Of a stretch of 39,306 bases of DNA, positions 23,213-32,252 are shown piece after piece. Made by a program: the position numbers and the translations under genes. The notes below the pieces were generated by a model. It did not search any database. It worked only from the letters and a program-made list of their open reading frames with translations, and had not been told where the DNA came from. How positions within the stretch are numbered: position 1 is the stretch's first letter; every line of letters starts with the position of its first letter. Origin of the DNA: Sphingobacterium sp. (GTDB lineage Bacteria; Bacteroidota; Bacteroidia; Sphingobacteriales; Sphingobacteriaceae); the NCBI GenBank assembly GCA_031277685.1, contig JAITLV010000055.1, positions 1 through 39,306 of the forward strand, written 5' to 3'.

Positions 23213-23815
23213 TTATTTTTCATATATACCATTTGGTAATTTATAATGATTGTTATTATTATATCTTGTTGGCCTAATTATTCTATATTTATTTCTTTTG
23301 TTCCTGTAAATAGAATAGTAAGTTAATCCAATTTCGTCGTTATATTTTAGTAAAATATTTAGGTCTTTGGAGATTTGCTTATATAAAATAGATGTATCGG
23401 AGCGGTCTCGTCCTCTTTTGGTTTCATATACTCGATATTCACATTTGATGTCTTTTAATGATTTGGAATCAATCGGTATATTAATATTCAAAGGCTCGCG
23501 AAGGTTGAAATGCGGACTATCATAATAAAAAAATAATTGAGGATTTAGTGCATCTTTTGTTGAAAAGTTTCGTAAACGGATTAAAGTTCTAAATGTTAAT
23601 TCAAATTCTCTCTGAGATTCATTTGCATCATATACATTTTCTTCGCTTGGAACGGCAACGTAGACTTTATAGGCTTTTGGGCTAGATTGGCCACCTTCAT
23701 AAATAATTTCAATAGAAACCTTCGGTCTTTTTATATAAAGCCAAAATATCCAAATACAAAATGGTATTAGAACAGTTGTTATTACTGCAAAAAGATTATT
23801 TATGATTAATTCCAT
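23213..23815 (-). CDS. single-pass membrane protein, unknown
   Basis: A 200-residue protein with one N-terminal membrane helix (LFAVITTVLIPFCIWIFWLYI) followed by a soluble domain of beta character (VSIEIIYEGG, KVYVAVPSE, FELTFRTLIRLRNFS). I place the start at MELIINN, 4 bp after the upstream stop, because a start twelve codons earlier would overlap the XRE gene and add a non-hydrophobic leader. It is the second gene of a two-gene operon with an XRE regulator. Such HTH plus membrane pairs occur in phage-resistance and toxin-antitoxin settings, but no family is recognised. Confidence 0.6.
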   Translation of the reverse strand: MELIINNLFAVITTVLIPFCIWIFWLYIKRPKVSIEIIYEGGQSSPKAYKVYVAVPSEENVYDANESQREFELTFRTLIRLRNFSTKDALNPQLFFYYDSPHFNLREPLNINIPIDSKSLKDIKCEYRVYETKRGRDRSDTSILYKQISKDLNILLKYNDEIGLTYYSIYRNKRNKYRIIRPTRYNNNNHYKLPNGIYEK

Positions 23816-23819
23816 CAAG

Positions 23820-24281
23820 TTATTTTTTATTCCCAAAAAACTCATCAAATAATTCGCCCTGCTTTTTACCTACAGCCTTTTCTATTAATAGAAATTCATA
23901 AGCTTCGAGAGCAGCTTTCCGGAAATAAAGATCTTTCAATCTATTCTCGTCGAGCCTAGTTTTCGTTGCTATTTCCTCAGGGGAATTTTTGACTGTCTCA
24001 AATTGACTCATAAACTGTCCAAATTCGTTACGCGCTTTTGGTATATATTTATCAAGCTTGAGGTTCAAATCGGGGTAAACGCCTTTTGTTGCTTTGGGAC
24101 AGGAATCATCGAAAGCTTTATATATTTTGTAAAATACTTCAGCTGTTAAACGTTCCACATGACCATTTTTAAGTTTACTAATTTGGCCTTTAGACATACC
24201 TGTTTTTTCAACCAAGTTTTTATCCTCCCAGCCTAATTTTTGTAGTTTATCTTTTATATAATTATCAATGCTATGATTCAT
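23820..24281 (-). CDS. XRE-family HTH regulator
   Basis: A 153-residue protein. The N-terminal HTH is clear: LQKLGWEDKNLVEKTGMSKGQISKLKNGHVERLTAEVFYKIYKAF (about 13-57). The C-terminal ~95 residues are helical and charged and may mediate oligomerisation or partner binding. It is the first gene of an operon with the membrane protein downstream. A 9-bp perfect inverted repeat about 40 bp upstream of its start is a plausible self-regulating operator. Confidence 0.85.
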   Translation of the reverse strand: MNHSIDNYIKDKLQKLGWEDKNLVEKTGMSKGQISKLKNGHVERLTAEVFYKIYKAFDDSCPKATKGVYPDLNLKLDKYIPKARNEFGQFMSQFETVKNSPEEIATKTRLDENRLKDLYFRKAALEAYEFLLIEKAVGKKQGELFDEFFGNKK

Positions 24282-24320
24282 TATTTTTAGTTTCTTTGAT
24301 TTAATATTTTGTAATAAAGA

Positions 24321-24350
24321 AACTATTGAGTATATTTGTATTCAATAGTT
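24321..24350. promoter_or_regulatory. operator-like inverted repeat upstream of XRE gene
   Basis: AACTATTGA (24321-24329) and TCAATAGTT (24342-24350) are perfect inverted 9-mers separated by 12 bp that hold a TATATTTG promoter element read on the + strand. A repressor binding here would block that promoter, which reads away from the XRE gene toward the structured region. Confidence 0.55.
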
Positions 24351-24410
24351 GAACAATATTGACGCGATCGATTTCGCGATTAATTATATTACGAGACTCG
24401 AAGCTTGACT

Positions 24411-24577
24411 AACGACCACCTTCGGGACGGTAAGAACTGCCCTTTCAAAGGAAAATGCTATATTTGTATTCTTCCTTTAGGGAGGGGCATGCCTTACTGG
24501 AAAACTTTTAGTGGTGGTCGTTTATCAAGCACTAGGAGTGAGTACAGTAGGGCTTTGCCTTTTAATACCTCCTAGTG
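24411..24577. other. nested-hairpin element, possible structured RNA or MITE
   Basis: Four helices stack one inside the other: AACGACCACC (24411-24420) with 24513-24522, GGTAAG with CTTACT, TGCCC with GGGCA, and AAAGGAA with TTCCTTT. The loop at the tip (24454-24471) holds a TATATTTG promoter-like sequence. A second 9-bp hairpin (CACTAGGAG, 24530-24538, with 24569-24577) follows. No protein frame fits. Confidence 0.6.
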
Positions 24578-25164
24578 TTGATGTCTCATCAATAGAAAAC
24601 CATATTATGAGAACAACACCAGTTAAAATTCTAATTCACCAGTTTCAGATCAAAAATCTGATTACTCGGTTTTCCGCCAAACAGCATTTCAAAAACTTAA
24701 TCCGTGCGCCGGATTAAACGTTTATTAAATTAAACAGTACGTAAAAGGAGAGGAGTCAATAAAAATGGCTTAGTATGGCTTATCCACACGAATAGCCAAA
24801 TTCCCCTTTGCGTTTCTGCCACCGACCCTACGCATCAATACACTAAATGGAGATTGAAGGCAATGAAGATGGTTTTTACTAATTAATTGTTTGCACTTTA
24901 AAATTAGTGAAACTTTTCGTTGAAGACAACTTTCTATTTAAAATATTGTCGTAACACAACAAAAGGGTCGGTTCTTCCTATTAGTATGGATGCCCGTAAC
25001 GAACCATATGTATAACCTGTAATAAAGAGTAAAACGGCATTCTGAGGTTTAGTTAATTGATTTTTTAACAGTGTGATGTATTGGGTCTTTTGACTCGATA
25101 AGGGATTTTTTTGATCCTTTTTCAAAGGACTTTCCACCATCATGCGCCCTCAAAAGCCAAAAAA
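24578..25164. other. noncoding stretch with small hairpins
   Basis: No credible gene on either strand. Two further hairpins are visible: TCAGAT/ATCTGA near 24647-24663 and TTAATCCG/CGGATTAA at about 24699-24719. Short open frames here lack conserved features. Nothing else recognised. Confidence 0.5.
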
Positions 25165-25548
25165 ATGAATAAGCTTTTTAAAAAATTAGTCGCCATAGAC
25201 ATGGCAATGTACGAGATCCATCATTTGGAGTACAACCCAGTAGCATGTATTAAAGAGTTCTGGAATTGCTATGACATGGACAGCTGTCGCAACCATATTG
25301 TTGAACTCCTGACGATTTACCTGGATAGGGAAAGGAAGGTAAATCCTGCGATCAGTACCGCTGATGTACAACACTTTACTATAGCATTATTCCGGATGCT
25401 GATGGCCTACTTTATAGTCCATTATCAAGGAATCAATCTGTCGGGAATTGAAATATCATTTCTGCGGAGCAACAGGTTTATCGCTTGCGAACTCGAAAAT
25501 AGTAAGGACATCTACGACCTTTTTTATCAGCTATCTCAAAACCACTAA
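25165..25548 (+). CDS. 127-aa protein upstream of the TlpA/SusCD genes
   Basis: A soluble, mostly helical 127-residue protein starting MNKLFKKLVAIDMAMYEIHH; an earlier in-frame ATG would add non-conserved-looking residues. It has no signal peptide and no motif I recognise. Its stop lies 10 bp before an ATG that opens a long frame leading into the TlpA-like gene, so it probably heads the same operon. By position it may assist or regulate the uptake system, but nothing in the sequence proves it. Confidence 0.55.
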   Translation: MNKLFKKLVAIDMAMYEIHHLEYNPVACIKEFWNCYDMDSCRNHIVELLTIYLDRERKVNPAISTADVQHFTIALFRMLMAYFIVHYQGINLSGIEISFLRSNRFIACELENSKDIYDLFYQLSQNH

Positions 25549-25625
25549 CCATCAAATTATGAAAACCTTAAAATTACTAGCCTTTTTCAGGCTATATTTT
25601 ACCAGTATAGATAAAGCACTCCTTA

Positions 25626-25674
25626 AGCACAGATATAGCACAGATATAGCACTGTTTACGCAACAGTTGCGTAA
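25626..25674. repeat. 11-bp tandem repeat and adjoining palindrome
   Basis: AGCACAGATAT occurs twice in tandem with a partial third copy (25626-25652), followed by TTACGCAAC-A-GTTGCGTAA (25656-25674), a near-perfect palindrome too tight for a normal hairpin and more like a protein-binding site. Confidence 0.6.
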
Positions 25675-25796
25675 GCATATTTACAAAGGAAAAACGTGCT
25701 ATCAACGTACTTGTCTGATGCTATATGTTTACTTGATTATTGGAAGCAAGTTAACAGCTGAAAAGTTGGCACAAAAGCTTACAAAACCAAAGCTTT

Positions 25797-26015
25797 CTTC
25801 GACTGGCCTTCGGGTGTTGTTCGGCATCTCTTCGAGACTGCGCCCTACCAACGTTGGGACTGCTTCGGGAGAGCTTCGACTACTGTTCGACTTCCCTTCG
25901 AGTCGTTCCCGAAGCACACTCGAAGCAGAGCCGAAGGCCAGTCGAAGCGCTGCCAAAGAGGTCTCGAACGACTTTCGAAGAGATCCGGAAACGGAGTCGA
26001 AGGATAGTCGAAGAA
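25797..26015. repeat. CTTCGA/TCGAAG low-complexity inverted cluster
   Basis: CTTCGA/CTTCGG words fill the left half and their complements TCGAAG/CCGAAG the right half. The 17-bp word CTTCGACTGGCCTTCGG at 25797-25813 is perfectly inverted at 25931-25947. The cluster lies in an open frame because these words rarely create stops on either strand, so the frame is not good evidence of a protein. Confidence 0.75.
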
Positions 26016-26104
26016 CCAAAGGTGTAGCAATACCGATTCTATTACGTATATATTTTACCTACATCTGCCAGGCACTGGCCGGGCACGCTAACAGATTGAT
26101 CTGT

Positions 26105-26305
26105 AAGGGTGCTGGTCGGTTGCCGAAAAATCACAGAATACCATCTTCGAACTTTCTTCTGACCAACACCTGCCTTTCTTCTACCTTTTATGCAGCTGGC
26201 TCCCAATTTTCTTCGGGGTTGCATCGGCGTGGCCCGATGAAAAACCGGAGCCAATTCGAAGAAAACCCACGGAAAGGGCGAAGTTGGTCAGGAGTTGGTA
26301 GGGAG
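26105..26305. repeat. GTTGGT/CCAAC-type low-complexity segment
   Basis: Words such as GGTGCTGGTCGG, GACCAACACC and GTTGGTCAGGAGTTGGT recur in both orientations, forming a second, different repeat vocabulary next to the CTTCGA cluster. Confidence 0.45.
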
Positions 26306-26332
26306 TTAATTAGTCTATTCCTTGCCGCTAAT

Positions 26333-26475
26333 GGTACCATTGATTCACGGTTAAGCTACCGGGAGTGTACTGAAAAGGTACCAAAAAGGTACTGGGTATG
26401 TACTAAAGAGCTACTACAGAGGTACCGGGAGGCTACCAACAAGATACAGGCTTTCAGTAGCTTTCTGGTAGATCT
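26333..26475. repeat. GGTAC(C/T)-type low-complexity segment
   Basis: GGTACC, GGTACT, TGTACT and CTACC words recur every 8-15 bp, making a third distinct repeat vocabulary just before the thioredoxin-like gene. Confidence 0.55.
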
Positions 26476-26695
26476 CGGGTATCAGTGCTGTAGCGCAATA
26501 GAAAACCGTGCGAAAGTATTGGATACTGACTTGCTTGTTGGAAACGATCCGTATTATTTGAAATCTAATGGTTTTAAGGCGATTGGAGAAGATCGGAGGG
26601 CTTCTGTCGATTCTTTTGTTGCTAATAATATCTTAAAGGCTCAGCGGGCTTTAAAATACATCACAACTTTAGGTGCTGGTAAAAAAACTTTTCGC

Positions 26696-27298
26696 ATGTC
26701 GTTGACATGCCTGGCTTTGATTTCTATGTTTAGTTTGTCGGCTCAGACGCCCCGCAGGGACAGCGGGGCGGAGGGGCTGACTCTACCTATACTTGATAAT
26801 CAACCTTCAAAACAGTTACTGGAAAATAGTCAGCCATTAATGATTGGAGAAAAGGTGCCTAATGAATTCTGGGAGAAAGAACATCTATTTTATATCAATG
26901 GTGACACCATCCGAAAAAATCTAAAAGAATATCGTGGGAAGCTGTTGATATTGGATTTTTGGGCTTCATGGTGTGGCCCCTGTTTGCATGGGTTTTATCG
27001 ACTCGAAAATATACAAAAGACATTTCCATCGGATTGTAATGTGCTTATGGTTAACGATATCACGACAAGGGACAAATTCAGTAGAGTACATGAGATCTAT
27101 CAGAAGACCACCAAAGAAAATATCTGGAAAGGACAGGTACCTACTATTATCATGGACGATTACCTTACCAGACTATTTAAACATATTGCTGTGCCTTACT
27201 ATGTATGGATCAGCGAAAAAGGAGTACCCAAAGCCTATACAAGATCCTCTTTTGTAGGAATAAATGAAGTGTTTAATTATTTAAACCCTTCGCTATGA
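26696..27298 (+). CDS. TlpA-like thioredoxin-fold protein
   Basis: The supported coding part is about 200 residues. From MSLTCLALISMFSLSA, a signal-peptide-like segment, it runs to a thioredoxin fold with WCGPC (92-96) in LILDFWASWCGPCLHGF and a downstream cis-Pro segment (GQVPTIIMDD). TlpA-like proteins reduce or isomerise disulfides in the periplasm. The open frame extends upstream to an ATG at 25559 (MKTLKLLAFF) through low-complexity repeats; I treat that extension as doubtful, so the true start is uncertain. The stop overlaps the SusC start by 4 bp, showing translational coupling. Confidence 0.8.
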   Translation: MSLTCLALISMFSLSAQTPRRDSGAEGLTLPILDNQPSKQLLENSQPLMIGEKVPNEFWEKEHLFYINGDTIRKNLKEYRGKLLILDFWASWCGPCLHGFYRLENIQKTFPSDCNVLMVNDITTRDKFSRVHEIYQKTTKENIWKGQVPTIIMDDYLTRLFKHIAVPYYVWISEKGVPKAYTRSSFVGINEVFNYLNPSL

Positions 27299-30200
27299 AA
27301 ACGATTCGCTATTTGATGTTAATGCTGACAACGTTAAAGGCAATACTAGCGACTGGACAGACAAAATATATAGGAAGGATTTTAGATGTGCATAATGCAC
27401 CTGTCGCTGATGTCTCCATAAAGATAAAAGGCAAACGTACATCTATTGTTAAAAGCGATCGCTCAGGTAATTTCGACCTTATAGTCGATAACCCAAAGGA
27501 CTCTGTTTATTTCTATCATATTGAATTTCGACCGCTGGTCATCGATGCCCGATCCCTTGCTGCCCTTACAACAGTGCGGCTTGAAAAGCAAAATATCGTA
27601 ATGGACGTCGTGGAGATCAATACGGGGTACCAACAGATTCCTAAAGAGCGGGCAGTAGGTTCTTTTGAAGTTGTGGACAATAGACAGCTTGGAAATATCC
27701 CTTCAAAGAATTTTATGGACAGACTTGAAGGACAGTCTTCGCTTCTTTTTGATAAAAACAGTAGTCGGCCTGCCGTTACACTTCGCGGTATCAATACTTT
27801 TAAAGGGAATACTAGCCCCTTGATTATCTTGGACAATTTTCCTTATGAAGGGGATATCTCATCCATCAATCCTCAGGATATTGAAAGCGTCAGTATACTG
27901 AAGGATGCCTCTGCGGCCTCTATCTGGGGGGCAAGGGCAAGTAATGGGGTTATCGTCGTGACGACTAAAAAAGGAACAAAGAATGGACCTACGGCCAATT
28001 TTGCGTCGACCTTTCAATTCCGGGAAAAACCGGATTTATGTTATACAGGACAATTGGATAGTCGAAATATGGTTGAATTGGAAAAAATCTTATTTGGCCT
28101 GGGGGTCTATAAAGTGTACGAATCAAGTGCAGCCAGGCCGTACTTGTCTCCTGTGGTGCTGGATCTCATTGCTTTTAGGGATAATCAGATTACTGAAACA
28201 GATCTACAGCAACGGCTCGATAGGTACAGCCAGACAGATAATAGAAAGCAGTATCGTGACTTGATGTACAGAATTGGAGTACTCCAGCAACAATACTTAT
28301 CCTTCTCCCAATCTAGCGCAAAGTCGGATTTATTCCTGTCTTTTGGATTCGATAGGGATCGCAGCAATCTGGATGCAAAAGACACACGGTACACAGGAAG
28401 GGCTAATTATTCAAAAAAGCTGACATCAGCTATAACATGGAAAAACGTTGTCGCGGGTACCATGACAAAGCAAAGAAACGGGCATTCGGGCTATCCCTTG
28501 CAAAACAGTGTATTTAGGCCTTATCTAAACTTATTGGATGATGATGGGAACGAAATTCCTTTTTACCAGATCAATCCAATTTTTGTGGATCAAATACTGA
28601 ACGAATGGGATTTGCTTGACTGGAGGTTGTTTCCCCTACGAGAAAAGGAAGCGGATCGCCGCCAGACTAAATACTGGAACTTAAATTTGAGCTCCGAAAT
28701 TGAAGCGCGCCTATGGAAAGGTTTGAAATTGAATCTGCTTTACCGTTACGAAACAGAATTGTCCAAAACGGATCAATTACGTGGCATAGAAAGCTATTAC
28801 ACACGAAATCTCATCAATTCCTTCTCGAGCTTTGACGAGGACGGAACGATCACAAGAAATCTTCCTATAGGAGGTGTTAAAATAGATGGCGAGGATGTAC
28901 GGAATGTTCATAATTTCAGGGTGCAGCTCAACTATAATGGGAGTTGGGAAGGGCATTCGTTGATTGCCCTAGGTGGTTTTGAAATCAGGAAATCGACTAG
29001 TAATATCAAGGAGTCTGGCGCATATGGCTATGATCCGGAAACTATGATCGCTGGACAGGTCGATTATAGTACTTCTTATAGGGATTTTTTGAATGGTTAT
29101 AACCAGTACATACCCGATTATCAGCGTTATAAGGGATTCAGGAATAACTTTGTTTCAGCCTTTTTGAATGTAGCTTATGATTTTCAAAAGCGGTATATTC
29201 TCACCTGGAGTGCCCGGCGTGACGCATCAAACAGTTTTGGACTCAAAACCAATGACAAATGGAATCCCATGTGGTCTATCGGGGCAGGATGGAATGTGCA
29301 GGAAGAAAAGTTCTTTCGGAATGACCTGCTTTCGGTACTTAAATTCCGGATGACTTATGGGATCACAGGGAATATGGATCCCAGTCAATCGGCATTACCG
29401 GTCATTAGTTATCAGAGCAATGATAATCTTTCGGGGCTGCCAAAGGCCGTAATCTCAAAGGATGCAAACAACAACCTAAAATGGGAAACGACCAAAGCTT
29501 GGAATATTGGTCTGGATTTTTCGTTGAGATCTGGTCGTCTGTCGGGCAGTGTTGAATATTATAGGAAATGGAACAGGGATCTGTTTGCTCCATCTCTCAA
29601 TGATGTGACCAATGGTGTGGGCTTTACGGTTGTACGAAATGTAGGAAATATGGAAGGGACTGGTGTTGAGGTGAAATTGGATGCTAAGTTATTGAATATA
29701 GACAGATTTAAATTAGAGACCCGCTTCAACTACAGTTATAACCGATATCAGGTGACAAAGTACTATCAAAGAAGGGATAGAGCCAGCTTCAATAACTTGA
29801 CCGACGGTACAGACCTGCTTAGTCTAAGGGAGGGGTATCCATTGTACAAAATCATGTCTTATCCCTATGTAAAGTTGAATGAGGAAGGGCAGGTAATCAG
29901 TCGTTTGTTTGGTGAACCCACAGCCGATCACGCAGCGGTCTGGTCTGCGGATATGGATAATATGGTTTATGCAGGAAGCGCAATTCCTGAACATTTTGGT
30001 AACTTTTCACTCATGGCGCAGTATGGATCTCTACAGATGGATGCCATCTTCAATTGGAAAGCAAAATATTACTTTAGACGCCCAACTGTATACTATGGCG
30101 CCTTGGCTAGCTTGGTAAATTGGGGACCCGGGGGATCGGAATTTGCCGAGCGTTGGCAGCAACCGGGGGATGAGAACAGGACCAAAGTACCTCGTTTTGA

Positions 30201-30465
30201 ATATCCCTCCAATAAGGGCACGGATATATATTCAGCCTCTGAGACTACTGTGGAGCCCGGAGACCATCTGCGCCTACAGAATATCAATTTATGGTACTCA
30301 TGGTCCCCAAAGAAACAGTTGTTGTTCAGTAGCATGCGGGTAGGACTAAATGCTGCCAATTTGGGGATCTTATGGAAGAAAACGAAAAGTAGATTCGACC
30401 CGAATTTCCCCAGAGCTATTCCCGCAGCTAAAACCTATTCATGTACGTTACAAATCCAATTTTAA
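27295..30465 (+). CDS. SusC/RagA-family TonB-dependent outer-membrane receptor
   Basis: A 1,056-residue protein: signal peptide (1-21), carboxypeptidase-regulatory-like N-terminal domain (about 24-97), plug domain (about 115-228) with the SusC signatures LRGINTFKGNTSPLIILDN and DIESVSILKDASAASIWGARASNGVIVVTTKKG, then a long beta-barrel. It forms a lidded channel with SusD and uses TonB energy to import a bulky nutrient. The substrate cannot be told because no glycoside hydrolase or peptidase gene accompanies it; the thioredoxin neighbour hints at a peptide or redox-linked ligand, which is inference. It overlaps the TlpA gene by 4 bp. Confidence 0.96.
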   Translation: MKTIRYLMLMLTTLKAILATGQTKYIGRILDVHNAPVADVSIKIKGKRTSIVKSDRSGNFDLIVDNPKDSVYFYHIEFRPLVIDARSLAALTTVRLEKQNIVMDVVEINTGYQQIPKERAVGSFEVVDNRQLGNIPSKNFMDRLEGQSSLLFDKNSSRPAVTLRGINTFKGNTSPLIILDNFPYEGDISSINPQDIESVSILKDASAASIWGARASNGVIVVTTKKGTKNGPTANFASTFQFREKPDLCYTGQLDSRNMVELEKILFGLGVYKVYESSAARPYLSPVVLDLIAFRDNQITETDLQQRLDRYSQTDNRKQYRDLMYRIGVLQQQYLSFSQSSAKSDLFLSFGFDRDRSNLDAKDTRYTGRANYSKKLTSAITWKNVVAGTMTKQRNGHSGYPLQNSVFRPYLNLLDDDGNEIPFYQINPIFVDQILNEWDLLDWRLFPLREKEADRRQTKYWNLNLSSEIEARLWKGLKLNLLYRYETELSKTDQLRGIESYYTRNLINSFSSFDEDGTITRNLPIGGVKIDGEDVRNVHNFRVQLNYNGSWEGHSLIALGGFEIRKSTSNIKESGAYGYDPETMIAGQVDYSTSYRDFLNGYNQYIPDYQRYKGFRNNFVSAFLNVAYDFQKRYILTWSARRDASNSFGLKTNDKWNPMWSIGAGWNVQEEKFFRNDLLSVLKFRMTYGITGNMDPSQSALPVISYQSNDNLSGLPKAVISKDANNNLKWETTKAWNIGLDFSLRSGRLSGSVEYYRKWNRDLFAPSLNDVTNGVGFTVVRNVGNMEGTGVEVKLDAKLLNIDRFKLETRFNYSYNRYQVTKYYQRRDRASFNNLTDGTDLLSLREGYPLYKIMSYPYVKLNEEGQVISRLFGEPTADHAAVWSADMDNMVYAGSAIPEHFGNFSLMAQYGSLQMDAIFNWKAKYYFRRPTVYYGALASLVNWGPGGSEFAERWQQPGDENRTKVPRFEYPSNKGTDIYSASETTVEPGDHLRLQNINLWYSWSPKKQLLFSSMRVGLNAANLGILWKKTKSRFDPNFPRAIPAAKTYSCTLQIQF

Positions 30466-30468
30466 AAC

Positions 30469-31818
30469 ATGACAACAAAATATCTAATTTCTATTCTAAT
30501 CATCAGTTCTCTGTTGGCAACCGCCTGCAATAAGATACTGGAAGAAAAACCGGATCAGTCGCTCAAGATACCTTCGGGTATTGAGGATATGGAAGCGTTG
30601 CTTAACAATAGTAGCATTATGAATGATCTGCGCTTAGGACTGGGAGAAGCATTTTCCGATAATATAGACCTGCCCGAAGAAGTTGTAAACGCCCGTAATG
30701 AGTATGAACGGAATATCTATGGATGGAAAGCACCGATCATGCCAGCCGACGGCACCTTGAGTGAGGCCTGGAGTGAACCTTACAAAAGCATTTATACTTG
30801 TAATGTTGTTTTGGAACTGGCAAAGAATCTGTCTCTAAATCAAAACAATAATCGCCTGCGAAGTGTGATGGGGCGTGCGTATTTTTTTCGGGCATATAAC
30901 TATCTCAATCTGGTATTGACTTGGCGCGGACCGCTGACAGATGCCCGGCGGCATATGCTGGCTGTACCGATCAGAACACAGTCTGATATGAATGCGAACA
31001 ATCCCATCAGTACTTTGGCCGATGTTTACAGCCAGATCGAAAGTGATGTATTGCTGGCAATATCCCTTTTGCCTGACCAGACTTCAGTCAAAACAATCCC
31101 AAATAAATCTGCAGGCTATGGTTTGGCAACTCGGATGTACCTGATGACAGGTAATTACGAAAAGGTCAATCGCTATGCTGATAGTGTATTGTTAGGGGAA
31201 AACAAGTTGTTGGATTACAGGTCGCTGAAGCTTTCGGGAAGTTACCCTTTTCCGAAAATGAATCAGGAAGTATTGTTTCACGTTAACGGTAGCATTCCAT
31301 TGTTAGCTAAGGCTGTAAGCGTAGGTATCTCAAAATTCCTTTTTGATTCTTATCTCGATGGCGATCTGCGGAAAATTGGTTTTTTTGTGAAAAATGTGGA
31401 CGGAACAGTAAAATTTAAAGGTTCTTATAATGGGTCGAGCAGTATATTTACTGGACTGGCCCTTGACGAAGTTTATCTGAACCAGGTCGAAGCACTGGTT
31501 AAACTGGGACAGCTGAAAGGGGCAAAAGAAAAACTACTTGGACTATTAAATAATCGTTATTCAGATGACCGTACTAAAGTTATAGAGCATCTTGACCAGC
31601 AGGCATTCTACAGCCTTTACAAAGAAGAGCGGAGAAAAGAACTGGTGTTTAGGGATCTTCGTTGGGCGGATATGCAGCGTTATTATTTTTTTGACAACGA
31701 ATGGAACACTTTTAAGCGGAAAGTCGGCGGAGAAGAACGTGTATTTAACACTGTATTTTTCAAGGTTCCTTATCCAGAAAATTTTACCGTAAATAATCCT
31801 GGCTATATAGATAAATAA
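30469..31818 (+). CDS. SusD/RagB-family nutrient-binding lipoprotein
   Basis: A 449-residue lipoprotein (lipobox LATAC, Cys20) with the SusD N-terminal pattern: EEKPDQSLKIPSGIEDMEALLNN, and RAYFFRAYNYLNLVLTWRGPL around 140-160, followed by TPR-like helices. At the C-terminus, EERRKELVFRDLRWADMQRY is the usual SusD closing motif. It sits on the surface as the lid of the SusC channel. It begins 3 bp after the SusC stop and a terminator follows. The length is at the short end for the family. Confidence 0.95.
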   Translation: MTTKYLISILIISSLLATACNKILEEKPDQSLKIPSGIEDMEALLNNSSIMNDLRLGLGEAFSDNIDLPEEVVNARNEYERNIYGWKAPIMPADGTLSEAWSEPYKSIYTCNVVLELAKNLSLNQNNNRLRSVMGRAYFFRAYNYLNLVLTWRGPLTDARRHMLAVPIRTQSDMNANNPISTLADVYSQIESDVLLAISLLPDQTSVKTIPNKSAGYGLATRMYLMTGNYEKVNRYADSVLLGENKLLDYRSLKLSGSYPFPKMNQEVLFHVNGSIPLLAKAVSVGISKFLFDSYLDGDLRKIGFFVKNVDGTVKFKGSYNGSSSIFTGLALDEVYLNQVEALVKLGQLKGAKEKLLGLLNNRYSDDRTKVIEHLDQQAFYSLYKEERRKELVFRDLRWADMQRYYFFDNEWNTFKRKVGGEERVFNTVFFKVPYPENFTVNNPGYIDK

Positions 31819-31841
31819 GTCTTCAGCGTGTATCATCTACC

Positions 31842-31885
31842 AAAAGCACCCCTACTTAATGCTAGCTTTAAGTAGGGGGCTTTTA
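31842..31885. terminator. terminator after SusD
   Basis: AGCACCCCTACTTAA pairs with TTAAGTAGGGGGCT with minor mismatch; an A run precedes and a T run follows, so it can serve both the SusD gene and the convergent gene at 31905. Confidence 0.85.
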
Positions 31886-31904
31886 TTGAATAAGACTATC
31901 TGGA

Positions 31905-32252
31905 CTACTCGTCACGGTACGATTTCTCATACTTGTCTGTACTGTCGTCGCTCACATCTCCGTGCGTCATATTGGGCTGGCTATTGCTAGCGTCCGCAAT
32001 GTCCTGTATGGAACAGATTGTTTCTGAATCTCCACCACAGCTCACTCCTGGAGGAGCTATCAGCGAATAGTTTTGTGCCAGATCCGGATTATGAGTCGGT
32101 TCTGTTGGGTTGAAATACCAGGTTTGCAGCGTTTTTGCTCCTGTTTCAACGATTGATTTGCCTTTGTCTATTGCATGTACTGTAACTGCAATACCAAAGA
32201 ATAACGTAAGTGCCGATCCTACGGCGACTATTTTTCCCTTTAACGTTTTCAT
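31905..32252 (-). CDS. DUF6520-like small exported protein
   Basis: A 115-residue protein with an N-terminal membrane or signal segment (IVAVGSALTLFFGIAVTVHA) and a short polar body holding two cysteines (CGGDSETIC, 72-80) and WYF near 45. This layout fits the DUF6520 family of small Bacteroidota envelope proteins, which usually sit near a MauE/DoxX-like membrane gene; none is intact here. Function unknown. It converges with the SusCD operon across the shared terminator. Confidence 0.65.
   Translation of the reverse strand: MKTLKGKIVAVGSALTLFFGIAVTVHAIDKGKSIVETGAKTLQTWYFNPTEPTHNPDLAQNYSLIAPPGVSCGGDSETICSIQDIADASNSQPNMTHGDVSDDSTDKYEKSYRDE

Noticed and set aside
24934..25143. 69-codon minus-strand frame
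   Set aside because: No recognisable domain, no partner gene and no promoter; likely chance in noncoding DNA.
25729..26254. Several minus-strand frames in the repeat region
   Set aside because: CTTCGA/TCGAAG words leave both strands open, so open frames there carry little information.
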